DNA of 64,000 nucleotides from JBKHYJ01 sp046565505 (lineage in GTDB: Bacteria > Acidobacteriota > Blastocatellia > UBA7656), in NCBI GenBank assembly GCA_046565505.1, contig JBKHYJ010000025.1, forward strand, positions 14,688 through 78,687, written 5' to 3'. Made by a program: the position numbers and the translations under genes. This document shows positions 46,321-55,645 of this stretch, piece by piece. Position 1 is the stretch's first letter; every line of letters begins with the position of its first letter. Below the pieces are notes generated by a model. The model worked only from the letters and a program-made list of their open reading frames with translations. It was not told the DNA's origin and searched no databases.

Positions 46321-46941
46321 TTATTCTGGCGGCGTCTTTGAATTCAGATTCTCAAGGTCTAACTCGGTAGACGGCGAGATGTCTGCTTTGAGCACTCTCT
46401 TCATTTGCTCCAGGGCCGAGCGGTTCTGTTGCGGGTCATTCGACGCCACGCAATCGGCGGGCACGACCAGATGAAAATCCCTCATAAAGGCGTCGCTGGC
46501 CGTGAACAAGACGCAGATGTCCCCGGCGACGCCCGTTATGATCAGCGTCTTGACCTTCAGGTAATTCAACAGCGTGTCGAGCGTCGTGGAGAAGAAGCCG
46601 GAGTGTTTAGGCTTCAGCACGAAGTAGTCATCTTCGTCCGGTTTTAAAAGCTCGACCACGGGCTTCCCGCGCGTGCCCGCCTCCAGGCAATGCCTCACGA
46701 GTTTTTGAAAGTCGGACTGCCATTTGCCGAAGTTGTCGTTGATATAGATGGCGGGGATGCCGGCGCGCCTGGCGCGTTTTTTTAGCTCGGCGATGCGGCG
46801 GGCCATAGGCAGGGCATGTTCAAAAAGCGCCTCCCCGCCTTCAAATTCAAAGTCGTTGATCACGTCGATCAAAAGCAGTGCCGCGTTGGCCTCGTCGGGC
46901 GCGTTGCCGTGCAGATCCTCATTTTTAGCAGGCGTGCCCAT
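46321..46941 (-). CDS. Isochorismatase-like cysteine hydrolase
   Basis: The 206-residue protein has the isochorismatase-like fold: Asp in ALLLIDVINDF, Lys in the KHSGFFST segment and the nucleophilic Cys in ITGVAGDICVLFTA. The cis-peptide motif GVAGD before the Cys is typical. Substrates of such hydrolases include isochorismate, nicotinamide and N-carbamoyl compounds, so the substrate is open. The ATG at 46941 lies 2 bp after the stop of the thioredoxin gene; a TTG at 46947 overlapping it is possible. The two are likely one transcript. Confidence 0.88.
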   Translation of the reverse strand: MGTPAKNEDLHGNAPDEANAALLLIDVINDFEFEGGEALFEHALPMARRIAELKKRARRAGIPAIYINDNFGKWQSDFQKLVRHCLEAGTRGKPVVELLKPDEDDYFVLKPKHSGFFSTTLDTLLNYLKVKTLIITGVAGDICVLFTASDAFMRDFHLVVPADCVASNDPQQNRSALEQMKRVLKADISPSTELDLENLNSKTPPE

Positions 46942-46943
46942 CT

Positions 46944-47396
46944 TCAAATAAGCGTTTGCAGTCTGCGCAGGATCTCTTGCTTCGGCTGCACGCCGACCAG
47001 GCGGTCGACTTCGCGTCCATTCTTGAGCACCAGCAGGGTGGGTATGCTTTGGACGCCGAATCGGGCGGCGACCTGCGGGTTCTCATCGACGTTGAGCTTG
47101 CCGACGCGGACGCGGCCCGCGAGTTCTGCGGCCAGTTGCTCGACCACGGGCGCTATCATTCGGCAAGGCCCGCACCACGCGGCCCACATATCAAGCAGCA
47201 CGGGGAGTGGCGACTGGCCGACTTCCCTCGCGAAGTTCGCGTCCGTCACGACGAGCGGATGAGAAGCCAGGCCGAGCGAGCTTTTGCAGCGCCCGCACAC
47301 GGGCTGCGCGTTGCCGCGCAGCTTGTCGAGCGGCACCCGATTGGTCGCGCCGCACGACGCGCACGGAATTAGTTTTGATTCAGATGCTGCGCTCAT
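46944..47396 (-). CDS. trxC: Thioredoxin 2 with N-terminal zinc finger
   Basis: The 150-residue protein has the thioredoxin 2 layout. A zinc ribbon is formed by C12/C15 (CASC) and C34/C37 (CGRC), followed by a thioredoxin domain with the active site WCGPC (C75/C78) and the cis-Pro segment SIPTLLV. It reduces disulphides in the cytoplasm; in other bacteria TrxC takes part in oxidative stress response. It is followed at once by the isochorismatase-like gene. Confidence 0.95.
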   Translation of the reverse strand: MSAASESKLIPCASCGATNRVPLDKLRGNAQPVCGRCKSSLGLASHPLVVTDANFAREVGQSPLPVLLDMWAAWCGPCRMIAPVVEQLAAELAGRVRVGKLNVDENPQVAARFGVQSIPTLLVLKNGREVDRLVGVQPKQEILRRLQTLI

Positions 47397-47445
47397 ACGG
47401 TTAGCTTAACGGCCGCGCGACGTTTAACACGAGCCCGTTTACCGC

Positions 47446-47952
47446 TCAAGCCACCCTCTTATTTTTCTCTTCCTTGGTCACGTCTTTCGCGACCTTCTCG
47501 GCCGTGCCTTTGGCGGTGTCCTCGGCGACCTTTTGGGCCGCGGTTGCTGCGACCCGCTGGATTTCGTCTCTGATAGAACCAGAAGAGTCGTCCGTTAAGC
47601 ATTCCTCCTTCTTCTTTCTATATATTGCCGCGATCTTCTCCAACTGCTCATCGTCCAGTGATTCGATATCCACCAGCTCGTTATGCGCCTGCTTGACTGC
47701 GACTATCAACTCATCCAGCTTCAGGTGCATGGCCTTCGCGTCGCGGTTCTGTGTGTTCTGGATCAAGAAGACCATCAAGAAAGTGACTATGGTCGTGCCT
47801 GTATTTATTACGAGCTGCCAGGTGTCCGAATACTGAAACATCCGCCCCGTGGCGGCCCAGATGACGACCACCAATACTGCCAGCAGGAAGGCCCAATAGC
47901 TGCCCACCAGTTGAGCAGTTTTCGCTGAAAAGCCTGTAAAGAACTTGCGCAT
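47446..47952 (-). CDS. Low-affinity iron permease-like membrane protein
   Basis: With the start at 47952 (MRKFFTGFSAKTAQ, AGG at a suitable distance) the protein is 168 residues. Two membrane helices (WAFLLAVLVVVIWAATG and LVINTGTTIVTFLMVFLIQNTQNRD) match the low-affinity iron permease family (PF04120), whose name comes from yeast Fet4-like proteins. A cytoplasmic tail rich in Ala, Lys and Glu follows, probably helical. In bacteria the family's transport role is not well established. Confidence 0.85.
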   Translation of the reverse strand: MRKFFTGFSAKTAQLVGSYWAFLLAVLVVVIWAATGRMFQYSDTWQLVINTGTTIVTFLMVFLIQNTQNRDAKAMHLKLDELIVAVKQAHNELVDIESLDDEQLEKIAAIYRKKKEECLTDDSSGSIRDEIQRVAATAAQKVAEDTAKGTAEKVAKDVTKEEKNKRVA

Positions 47953-48135
47953 AGAGACCTCTCGATGACCACGAGCTGTCAAGTTTATGTACAACTCGCA
48001 CAGTCACTGTGTCTCGCAAAAGTACACAAACTCAGGCGAGACATACCCCAATTAAACAAAGTGCAAAACAGATGCCATCCTTGATGCCGGTTCGGTATAC
48101 GGTCAAGACGGTTTCTAACCGGGCGCGGCCGCCCC

Positions 48136-48174
48136 AAAAAAAATTGCGGCGGGCCTGAACTTAGGGCCCGCCGC
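48136..48174 (-). terminator. Intrinsic terminator of the TonB-dependent receptor
   Basis: A 10-bp GC stem (gcggcgggcc at 48146-48155 with ggcccgccgc at 48165-48174) is followed, on the minus strand, by AATTTTTTTT. It lies 28 bp after the receptor's stop codon and has all features of a rho-independent terminator. Confidence 0.85.
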
Positions 48175-48201
48175 CTGTGAGGTTCATATGCCGGCCGCCG
48201 A

Positions 48202-51200
48202 TTAGAACTCTATGCGCGCGCCGAGTTGTATGCGGCGCGGGAAGATGTTCTGCAAATTATCTACTTTTTGCGAGGAGATCACGCCGAAGCTGGCCGGGGC
48301 CTGCAAGGATGTCGACGGATCATTAAAGTTGACGTGGTTGAAAACATTGATGAGGTCCGCAGAGAAGCGGAAGTTAACCTGCTCGGTTATCCTCGTCGCC
48401 TTGCCTATGCTCAAATCCACCTGCCAGAACCCGAGCCCATGCAAAGCGTTGCGCCCGCTCCGGCCATCCTCGCTGAGGCGAACCCGCCGGACGTGCCTGA
48501 AGACCGACAGGGGGTCCCTGAATATGTTGAGGCCGGACCCCCTGTTGGCGGGGTTGCCGGCCGTTGCTATTCCGCTGCCGCCCGTGACGAACCGGTTGAC
48601 GCCGGTGTCAAAGAGCGCCCCTGTCAATCCTATCGCGCCCGAGTTGATCCCGAGCAACTGGCTGCCGCCCCAGACTTGCGACCCCTGCACTATGGTCAAT
48701 GGGAACCCGCTCGCCGCCCGGATTATCCCGGAACTGTACCAGCCGGAAACCAGCCTGCTCAGGGCCGGGTGTGAGGTGTTGGCGAAGCGCTCCCCCTTGC
48801 CGAACGGGAGGTCGTAGACCCAACTGCTGTTGAAGATGTGTGTAACGTCGAACGGCGATGGGCCATACTCCGCGTTCAGGTCGTAGGCGTTCGGGACCAG
48901 GTTCGCCGAATTCTGAACGAAGCCTATCTGGTCGAGCGAGCGCGAGAAGGTGTAGTTCGCGTCCAGGGTCAGGCCCTGGCCGAACCTCTTCCTGATGGTC
49001 GTCACGAAGGCATGATAATCAGAGCGCCCGGCCGAGGTGCGGTAGAAAAGCTCAAGCGCCTGTAGGTTATCGAACGGCTGGGCCGCGAAGAAATCCAGAG
49101 CGCCCAGGAAGAGATTACTGAGGTTGCCGTTGATGATATTTCCCGCCTGCCGCGCCGCGAGCGCCCTCGTGCGGCTCCCGGCGACGGGGGGCAAGTTGAC
49201 AAGCAGATTCTCAAACCACGGCTGCGGATTTACCGAGCCCGCCGCGACCCCCCCGCGCAACTGGTCGGCGAGCGCGTCGAAGGCCTGCGCGAAGGTCTGC
49301 CCGGACACCTTGTCTTTGAAAAAGTATGGCGTCTGGTTGAGGTTTATGCTCTGGTACAGGTTGCGGCCCAGTCGCCCTATGTAGCCTAGCTCAAGCACCA
49401 CGTTGCCCGGCAGCGTGCGCTGTAGGGTCAGGTCGATGGTGTGATTGCGCGGGACCGTAATGAACGGATCGACGACGAATGAGAGTATCTCGCCGAAGGG
49501 TTTCGCCGGGACTATGGGCGTGGTGGCGGCCGTCGGTATGGGCACGGGGAAAGTCCCATCGATGCCCGCCCTGAATGGCTGGCCCGCCGCATTCTTCAGG
49601 CCATTGAGTGAGATCGTCTGACCGAACCCGACCCCGAGCGTCGGGATGACGATCGTCTGGATCGTGTTTATACGGTCGTAGAGCAGCGAGTAGCCGCCGC
49701 GCAATACCGTGCTCTTATCGCCGAACATTTTGCGCAGGGCCCCGCCGGTGAACGAAGGGTTCCAGGCGAAAGAGATTCGCGGCGATAAGTTTTTACGGTC
49801 GATGTTGAAGGCGTACTTGCGGCCGGACTCCTTGATCGGCAGGAACGCTATGTCGGGGTTGAAGAAGTCACCCTGCTCGGCGGCGGCGCGCTTCTGCTCC
49901 AGGTACTTCTTGGGGTTGATAAGCTCCCCGGTGTCTTTGAAGACCGCGACGGTCTGCTTGCCTTCCTTCTCCGTCGGCGGGACCTGCCAGGAGTACAGCA
50001 GGCCGTAGCTCAGCGTGAACGACGGCTTCATACGCCACGTGTCGGCGGCATATATCTCGTACGCGTTCAGCTTCGAGTTCGCGAACAGGCCCGCCCCGAT
50101 GGGGTTGGGCTCCAGGTCGCCGTTGCGCGTCGAGAGGTAGGTGATCGTTTCGACCTGGCCCAGCAGCGCCGCGTACAATTGATTGTAACGTGTGACGTCC
50201 GCCGCCTGGATGAACGTCGGCCGCTGCGCCGTCGGTATCGTGTTGAACGTCGCCGAGCCCAACTGCGCGACGGGCGTGGATATCGAGCCGATCACTTTAT
50301 CGTCGCGGAAGTCGAACGAAGTGATGTGGCGGACGTTGAAACCTGCCTGGACCGTGTGAGTATTCTTTGACCACGTCGCGTTGTCTATGAACTGGTACGT
50401 GTTGACGCTGCGCGCCTGGCGCCGTGCCCTCTGGGTGTCCACGTCGATAGGCTCGTCGAGCAGCGTGCCCGCGAGGTCAAGCCCTATGTTCACCGAAGTC
50501 ACCTGGGGGGTCGGGGAGACGCGGTCGAAGGCGAGGCGGTCCGCCGTCCAGCCGAACCGGAATTCATTCGTCATGTGCGGCGACAGGATGCCCGTCAGGC
50601 CGGCCGACAGCGTGCGGGGCCGCGACGGCGACTCGGCCGTGCCTACGCGGTTGATGATGTCAACCTGGCCGGTCCCCGTGTTCAATTCGCGGTACGCCTT
50701 GAACGACCCGTCGAACGTCCACTTCTCGTTGAAGCTGTGGTCGATCCTGAGTATGCCCAGGTCGCCGCGCACCCTGGTTCCGAAATTTGAAGTGAAGCCG
50801 GCCGTGTTCAGCCCGTCGCCCTGCGTGAAGTCGTTGGCGTCGGGGTACAGCGCCAGCATCTGCAAGATCGTCGGGTTCGCGCCCAGATTTCGCGGGTCGA
50901 AGGTCCTGGGATTTATCGTCTGGACCACGCCGGCCGCGTCGCGGAACCTAAGCAGCCCCTGCTTCAGCGTCGAAGTCGGGACTATGCGCGTGACGGTCGC
51001 GGAGCCGGGATTGCGGCGCCCTTCGTAGAGCGCGAAGAAGAAGGTCTTGTCCCTGAAGATCGGCCCGCTGACGGAGCCGCCGAACCGGTTATCCACGAAG
51101 AAGGGCTTGGGCAGCCCGAGCCGGTTATTCGTCCATGAGTTGGCGCTGAGGTAGCGGTCCTGGTGGTACTCATAAAGCGAGCCATGAAATTGATTCGTCC

Positions 51201-51927
51201 CGCGCTTGGTGATAAAAACCACCTGCGCGCCCGACGACCGGCCGAACGTGGCGTTCGGGTTTGCCACGGCGACGCGGAATTCTTCGATGGCTTCGGCGGG
51301 CGTAGGTATGACGGTGCGGAACGTCTGCCCGATGACGTTGTCCGACACGTCGATGCCATCGAGCGTGAACGTTGATTGATCCTGCCGCGCGCCCGTTATC
51401 GCCCCGTCGGGCGTCGTGCCAGGTTGCAGCGAAAGCAGCCTGGTCGCGTCGCGCGTGATGTTGGGCAGAAGCGCCACGCGCTTTTTCTCGATGGTGTTGC
51501 CGACGGAAGCATCCTGTTTCTGCAACTGGGCTTCGGCCCCGGCGCTTACGGTGACCACCACATCCGTGGTGCCCACCTCGAGCTTGAAGTCTTGAGTGAC
51601 GGGCTTGGTCACGTCGGCCTTAAGGTCGGTGAGTGCGGCCTTCTTAAATCCGGTGGCGCTGACGTCCAATTCATACACGCCGGCCTCCAGGTTAGAGAAA
51701 ACATACCTGCCTTCATCGTTAGTTGTGGCGGTCCTCTCCTGGCCCTTAGCTTTATTCTTCAGCACGACGGTGGCGCCGGGGACCACCCCGCCCTGGGCGT
51801 CAGTCACCAGGCCGGAGACGGAGGTCGTGGTTGCCGTCTGCCCCAGCGCCTGGAGCGAGAGGGCCTGGAGCGAAAGCAACAGCGACAGAAGTATTGAAAT
51901 GAGCGGTCGGTTGAGAGTCCTTCTCAT
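48202..51927 (-). CDS. Oar-like TonB-dependent outer-membrane receptor
   Basis: The start at 51927 follows a perfect GGAGGAAA site and gives 1241 residues. A signal peptide is followed by a carboxypeptidase-regulatory-like beta-sandwich (VSGLVTDAQGGVVPGATV to YELDVSATGF), a plug region (LPNITRDATRLLSLQPGTTPDG and STFTLDGIDVSDN), and a long beta barrel ending in RIQLGARIEF with the C-terminal aromatic residue expected for outer-membrane insertion. This is the large Oar-like group expanded in Acidobacteriota, thought to take up large glycans or peptides. No ligand-specific neighbours are seen. Its terminator is at 48136-48174. Confidence 0.93.
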   Translation of the reverse strand: MRRTLNRPLISILLSLLLSLQALSLQALGQTATTTSVSGLVTDAQGGVVPGATVVLKNKAKGQERTATTNDEGRYVFSNLEAGVYELDVSATGFKKAALTDLKADVTKPVTQDFKLEVGTTDVVVTVSAGAEAQLQKQDASVGNTIEKKRVALLPNITRDATRLLSLQPGTTPDGAITGARQDQSTFTLDGIDVSDNVIGQTFRTVIPTPAEAIEEFRVAVANPNATFGRSSGAQVVFITKRGTNQFHGSLYEYHQDRYLSANSWTNNRLGLPKPFFVDNRFGGSVSGPIFRDKTFFFALYEGRRNPGSATVTRIVPTSTLKQGLLRFRDAAGVVQTINPRTFDPRNLGANPTILQMLALYPDANDFTQGDGLNTAGFTSNFGTRVRGDLGILRIDHSFNEKWTFDGSFKAYRELNTGTGQVDIINRVGTAESPSRPRTLSAGLTGILSPHMTNEFRFGWTADRLAFDRVSPTPQVTSVNIGLDLAGTLLDEPIDVDTQRARRQARSVNTYQFIDNATWSKNTHTVQAGFNVRHITSFDFRDDKVIGSISTPVAQLGSATFNTIPTAQRPTFIQAADVTRYNQLYAALLGQVETITYLSTRNGDLEPNPIGAGLFANSKLNAYEIYAADTWRMKPSFTLSYGLLYSWQVPPTEKEGKQTVAVFKDTGELINPKKYLEQKRAAAEQGDFFNPDIAFLPIKESGRKYAFNIDRKNLSPRISFAWNPSFTGGALRKMFGDKSTVLRGGYSLLYDRINTIQTIVIPTLGVGFGQTISLNGLKNAAGQPFRAGIDGTFPVPIPTAATTPIVPAKPFGEILSFVVDPFITVPRNHTIDLTLQRTLPGNVVLELGYIGRLGRNLYQSINLNQTPYFFKDKVSGQTFAQAFDALADQLRGGVAAGSVNPQPWFENLLVNLPPVAGSRTRALAARQAGNIINGNLSNLFLGALDFFAAQPFDNLQALELFYRTSAGRSDYHAFVTTIRKRFGQGLTLDANYTFSRSLDQIGFVQNSANLVPNAYDLNAEYGPSPFDVTHIFNSSWVYDLPFGKGERFANTSHPALSRLVSGWYSSGIIRAASGFPLTIVQGSQVWGGSQLLGINSGAIGLTGALFDTGVNRFVTGGSGIATAGNPANRGSGLNIFRDPLSVFRHVRRVRLSEDGRSGRNALHGLGFWQVDLSIGKATRITEQVNFRFSADLINVFNHVNFNDPSTSLQAPASFGVISSQKVDNLQNIFPRRIQLGARIEF

Positions 51928-52188
51928 AAATTTCCTCCTGAAGTTGATCGAATCGTTCACCAACAACAGGCGAACGTACCACTTGAGTGGTACCCTGCTG
52001 TGCCTCACTTAAATGAAGGAAGCCGGACTTACTTAACGCGCTTAATTCTAAAACTATGATTATTTAACTGCGGAGCCGAGAGCGTATCATAAAAGAGCGC
52101 GGGCTGTCACCACTTGCTTTCAGCCGACGCGAACCATGCGCGAGTACGCCATCGAGCGGCGGATTCAAGACTCGCGCGTGAGGTGCGC

Positions 52189-53226
52189 TTACGCGTCTTC
52201 CGTATCGTCAAGCTCTAGCTCGTCGGGGGCGAGGGTGTCCGCGTTGTCAGGGTCGGATAGGACTTTCAGAGCGTACTCGTATATCTTACGCCTCTGCTCG
52301 TCGGTCGTGTCATGGCTTATGTAAGCCTCCATGATCCGCATGAGCATCTCCTGGGCCTTCAATTCCCCGCCAGGCTTTTCCACGTCGCCACTTTTGCCTT
52401 TGCCCATTTTATCTTTCCACTCTTGGAGGTCTAGCACGCGGGCCGGCTCGTCGAGCCTCGCCGCGCGCTCCCCGGGCTCTGTCACTGGCATGAACAATAC
52501 ATTATGAGGAATGTGCTGTGAAGGGTTTATGGCGACTATCGGCCTGTGTGCTTCGCTCAAGTCGTCCGCCGTTTCCCTCCACTCCGGGTAAGCATGTGCG
52601 AATGGCGACGCCACGACAAGGCGGGAGACGTTGCGCGCCTCCCGCCTGCGACCCGCTTCGCCAAGCTCTACCGCGTAAGAATTCAGATAATCAAAATAAA
52701 CCTGCGGCTCGGCGTGCCTGGCCAGGGGGAGGAACGTTTCGAGGTAGCTCAAGGAATGCCTGTGGCTGCCCTCCCTCGCCTGAACGACGGCGATGCCCTT
52801 GTGCGCCTTCAGGAGCGTGTAGAGGTCCGCCTTAGGAGCGGCCTTCAGGGACTCCCGGAAATAGTAAAGCTCCGAGGCGTAGTCGCCCGTGTTGGCAGAG
52901 ACCGCCGCCAATGAAAGGATGGACTTCGCCTTGTACCTCTCGGGCGCCGTATCCGCCGCAAGCTCGAACAGTGCCCGGGCCTGTCTCTGGTCCCCCGCCC
53001 CATTGTTATTAGCGGCGACCGCTAAAAAGTAATGCCCGACTGCCCGGCAGTTCTTCGGCGAAAAAATGGAAAGGAGGTTGCCGACTTCTCTGACTCGGTC
53101 GAAGCGCCGGAACGCGTGCGCCTGCTCGCCGAGTTGAACGAGATGGTTGTATAAGTGTTGAAGGTTACCAAGCCCCCGCAATAACTCCCGATAAAATTCG
53201 GCGCGAGCTGTTAAAGGAGAAAACAT
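52189..53226 (-). CDS. TPR-type helical protein
   Basis: The start is uncertain; ATG 53226 (MFSPLTARAEFYRELL) gives 345 residues and matches the helical pattern, but has no ribosome-binding site. The frame extends further to 53337. The body consists of TPR-like helix pairs (for example RQARALFELAADTAPERYKAKSILSLAAV and HSLSYLETFLPLARHAEPQVYFDYL), which act as protein-interaction surfaces. The acidic C-terminus (PDELELDDTEDA) follows a helical tail. It is related in kind to the TPR fragment trapped between the insertion sequences. Its 5' end overlaps the opposite small gene at 53225. Confidence 0.78.
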   Translation of the reverse strand: MFSPLTARAEFYRELLRGLGNLQHLYNHLVQLGEQAHAFRRFDRVREVGNLLSIFSPKNCRAVGHYFLAVAANNNGAGDQRQARALFELAADTAPERYKAKSILSLAAVSANTGDYASELYYFRESLKAAPKADLYTLLKAHKGIAVVQAREGSHRHSLSYLETFLPLARHAEPQVYFDYLNSYAVELGEAGRRREARNVSRLVVASPFAHAYPEWRETADDLSEAHRPIVAINPSQHIPHNVLFMPVTEPGERAARLDEPARVLDLQEWKDKMGKGKSGDVEKPGGELKAQEMLMRIMEAYISHDTTDEQRRKIYEYALKVLSDPDNADTLAPDELELDDTEDA

Positions 53227-53470
53227 GAAAAGGGTATCGGCCATCTGTTTGCTCATCATTGCTTTAGCCTTTCCTGTTCTTGCGGGGCATACGCAATCCG
53301 GGAACGCGTACTGCCAATGCGGCACGGCAGGGTGCATTGAAGATTACCCGGGGGAATGTAGCTTTATACGTAATGAAACAACGGGGCAAAATGAATCTCC
53401 CACTGACGTAGAGGCTGAAATTGGTATCGTGCTAGTGGCCCTATTTTTATGGCTTAGGCTGAAATCTTAG
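53225..53470 (+). CDS. Small secreted Cys-rich protein with C-terminal membrane helix
   Basis: The 81-residue protein has an excellent AAAGGAG site. The signal peptide (to about residue 20, VLAG) is followed by a short segment with four cysteines (YCQCGTAGCIEDYPGEC) and, near the C-terminus, a membrane helix (EIGIVLVALFLWL) before LKS. A similar layout recurs in small Blastocatellia proteins (from memory). Its start overlaps the opposite TPR gene's start by two bases, and its ribosome-binding site lies inside that gene. The function is unknown. Confidence 0.7.
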   Translation: MKRVSAICLLIIALAFPVLAGHTQSGNAYCQCGTAGCIEDYPGECSFIRNETTGQNESPTDVEAEIGIVLVALFLWLRLKS

Positions 53471-53952
53471 TGGCCCAAGTTAGTGCTCGCAACTCTACAG
53501 CAACATGCCGCACGTGGCGGATAAATACCTGCCCGGCATATCTGGGCGATTGTACTACAAGTTACTAGGGAATCAAGTGGAATAACGCGCGCCCTCCGGC
53601 CATTAATCGTGGGTGTCAAGCTCACCGGCGTACTTGGAGGTTGGGGGGCCGCGTTCCTTCGCCCAGCGGGCTTTATGCCGAAGGCGGATGGCGGCCGGCC
53701 CGACAATAATGCGCGGATGACGGTCTCTTGCGGAGAGCCCCATAGGGGAGTAGAACATGAAGGGCGATCACCTTCTCGGAGACCTGCTTGGTGTGCGACT
53801 ACAGGTTTTCTCGCAAGGCTGGCTCCGCCGGTTATGAAGGTGAAGGCCCGGGGCGCGGCGGGCAAACTTCAAGCTTTCTCGGCCGGCCGCGCTTACGCCG
53901 ACGCCTCTGTCAACTCGTAGGAAAATGTATTGGCTTCAAGAAAGGACGTTTT
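53471..53952. other. Intergenic region, no gene recognised
   Basis: About 480 bp. Open frames upstream of 53953 are rich in Arg and Gly and look non-coding. Nothing else is seen. Confidence 0.45.
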
Positions 53953-54678
53953 ATGGCGAAGATTTTCTACAGCTTGCTTCTATGTCTTTCACTCGCCGCG
54001 CTGGCCGACGCCCAGGCCGTCGATGGCGACTGGCAGGGGACGCTGAAAGTCGGCGGCGCGGAGCTCCGCCTCGTGCTGCACATCACGAAGGACAGCAATG
54101 GGGGGCTGAAGGCCGCCCTCGATAGCGTAGACCAGAACGCCGTGGGCATTCCCGTCTCCTCAATCACCCTGAACAACTCCGCGTTGAAGTTCGAGATGCA
54201 AGAGATAGGCGGCTCTTACGAAGGGAAGGTGAGCGCCGCGGGCGACCGCGTCACTGGTACATGGGCGCAGGGGGGCCAGTCCTTCCCGCTGGAATTCGCC
54301 CGCGTAGTGGCGAGCGCAGCGCCGAAAGAGAGGGTGCCCAAGCCCAGCGACATCGACGGGGACTGGGAGGGAACGCTCGACGCCGGCGCTCAAAAGCTGC
54401 GGCTGGTGCTACACATTGTTACTTACGAGGATGGGGTGAGCGCCAGGCTCGACAGCCCGGACCAGAGTATCCTCGGGCTACCTGTGACGACAATCACGCG
54501 CCAGGGGGCCAAGCTGAAGTTTGAAATGAAACAGCTCGCCGGCGTGTTTGAAGGCACGATCGATAAAGAGCTGAAAACGATCAGCGGGGAGTGGACACAG
54601 GGCGGAGGGGCTTTGCCGCTGACGCTGAGGCGCAAGGGTGCGCCCGCGGCCGAGAAGAAGCAGGGGGGCGGCCGGTAG
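53953..54678 (+). CDS. Secreted protein with two tandem beta-rich repeats
   Basis: The start at 53953 (MAKIFYSLLL) has AAAGGA at a good distance; the frame runs further upstream without coding character. The 241-residue product has a signal peptide ending ADA-Q. Two copies of a domain of about 95 residues follow: each starts DGDWxGTL-GxxxLRLVLHI, passes through LDSxDQ-xxGxPVxxIT and LKFEM, and ends GTW/GEWTQGG with PL-F/LxR. This lipocalin-like pattern occurs alone or fused to alpha/beta hydrolases in other bacteria. The next gene begins 4 bp downstream, so the two form an operon. Function unknown. Confidence 0.8.
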   Translation: MAKIFYSLLLCLSLAALADAQAVDGDWQGTLKVGGAELRLVLHITKDSNGGLKAALDSVDQNAVGIPVSSITLNNSALKFEMQEIGGSYEGKVSAAGDRVTGTWAQGGQSFPLEFARVVASAAPKERVPKPSDIDGDWEGTLDAGAQKLRLVLHIVTYEDGVSARLDSPDQSILGLPVTTITRQGAKLKFEMKQLAGVFEGTIDKELKTISGEWTQGGGALPLTLRRKGAPAAEKKQGGGR

Positions 54679-54682
54679 TCGC

Positions 54683-55645
54683 ATGACGAAACTTCGCTGC
54701 GCGATACTCGACGATTACCACGACGCCGCGCTGGCCGTGGCCGACTGGTCGCCCGTCGCGGGGGCGGTCGACATCACGCCCTTCAATCAACATTTCAACC
54801 GAGAAGAGGACCTCGTCGGCGCGGTCCGCGATTGCGAGATAATCGTAGTTATGCGCGAGCGTACCCCGTTCGGCGCGTCACTATTCGGGCGTTTGCCGAA
54901 CCTGAAACTGCTAGTCACCACGGGCATGCGGAACGCCTCAATCGACCTCGCCTCCGCGGCGGCGCACGGGGTGGTCGTGTGCGGCACGGCGAGCAGGTCA
55001 GAGCCGCCCGTCGAGCTCACCTGGGCGTTGATAATGGCGCTGGCCCGTAACATCGTCGAAGAGAGCCAGGCGCTGCGGGCGAATGGCCCGTGGCAACACA
55101 CGATCGGCGCGGACCTGTTCGGCAAACAGCTCGGCCTGCTCGGGCTGGGGAAAATCGGCAGCCGCGTGGCGCAGGTGGGCGCCGCCTTCGGAATGAACGT
55201 GGTCGCATGGAGCCAGAACTTGACGCGGGCTAAAGCCGAAGACGCGGGCGCGCGGCTGGCCCCCTCCAAAGAGGAGTTGTTAGAGGCGAGCGATTTCGTC
55301 TCGATTCATCTCGTCCTGAGCGACCGGACGAAAGGTTTAATCGGCAGGTCAGAACTCAGGCGCATGCTCCCCTCCGCCTACATTATCAACACTTCGCGCG
55401 CCCAGATCGTAGACCAGGCCGCGCTAGTCGAAGCGATTCGGGATGGCTGGATTGCGGGCGCGGGGATTGATGTCTTTGAGACAGAGCCTCTGCCGGAAGA
55501 TCATGTATTCCGCTCCCTCCCGAAAGTGCTGGCGACGCCGCACCTCGGCTACGTGACGCGGGCTAATTACCGCACCTACTACCGCGAAGCGGTCGAAGAC
55601 ATAAAGGCGTACCTGGACGGGTCGCCCATTCGGAAAATCTCATGA
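54683..55645 (+). CDS. D-2-hydroxyacid dehydrogenase
   Basis: The start at 54683 (MTKLRCAILDDY) gives 320 residues. The NAD-binding motif is LGLGKIGSRVAQVGAAFGM (about 145-163). The catalytic Arg is in INTSRAQIVD, the Glu in VFETEPLP and the His in ATPHLGYVT. This is the family of D-isomer-specific 2-hydroxyacid dehydrogenases (phosphoglycerate dehydrogenase-like), which interconvert 2-hydroxy and 2-keto acids with NAD(P). There is no ACT domain, so it is not a regulated serine-pathway enzyme of the long type. It follows the two-repeat secreted protein by 4 bp; a functional link is not obvious. Confidence 0.92.
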   Translation: MTKLRCAILDDYHDAALAVADWSPVAGAVDITPFNQHFNREEDLVGAVRDCEIIVVMRERTPFGASLFGRLPNLKLLVTTGMRNASIDLASAAAHGVVVCGTASRSEPPVELTWALIMALARNIVEESQALRANGPWQHTIGADLFGKQLGLLGLGKIGSRVAQVGAAFGMNVVAWSQNLTRAKAEDAGARLAPSKEELLEASDFVSIHLVLSDRTKGLIGRSELRRMLPSAYIINTSRAQIVDQAALVEAIRDGWIAGAGIDVFETEPLPEDHVFRSLPKVLATPHLGYVTRANYRTYYREAVEDIKAYLDGSPIRKIS

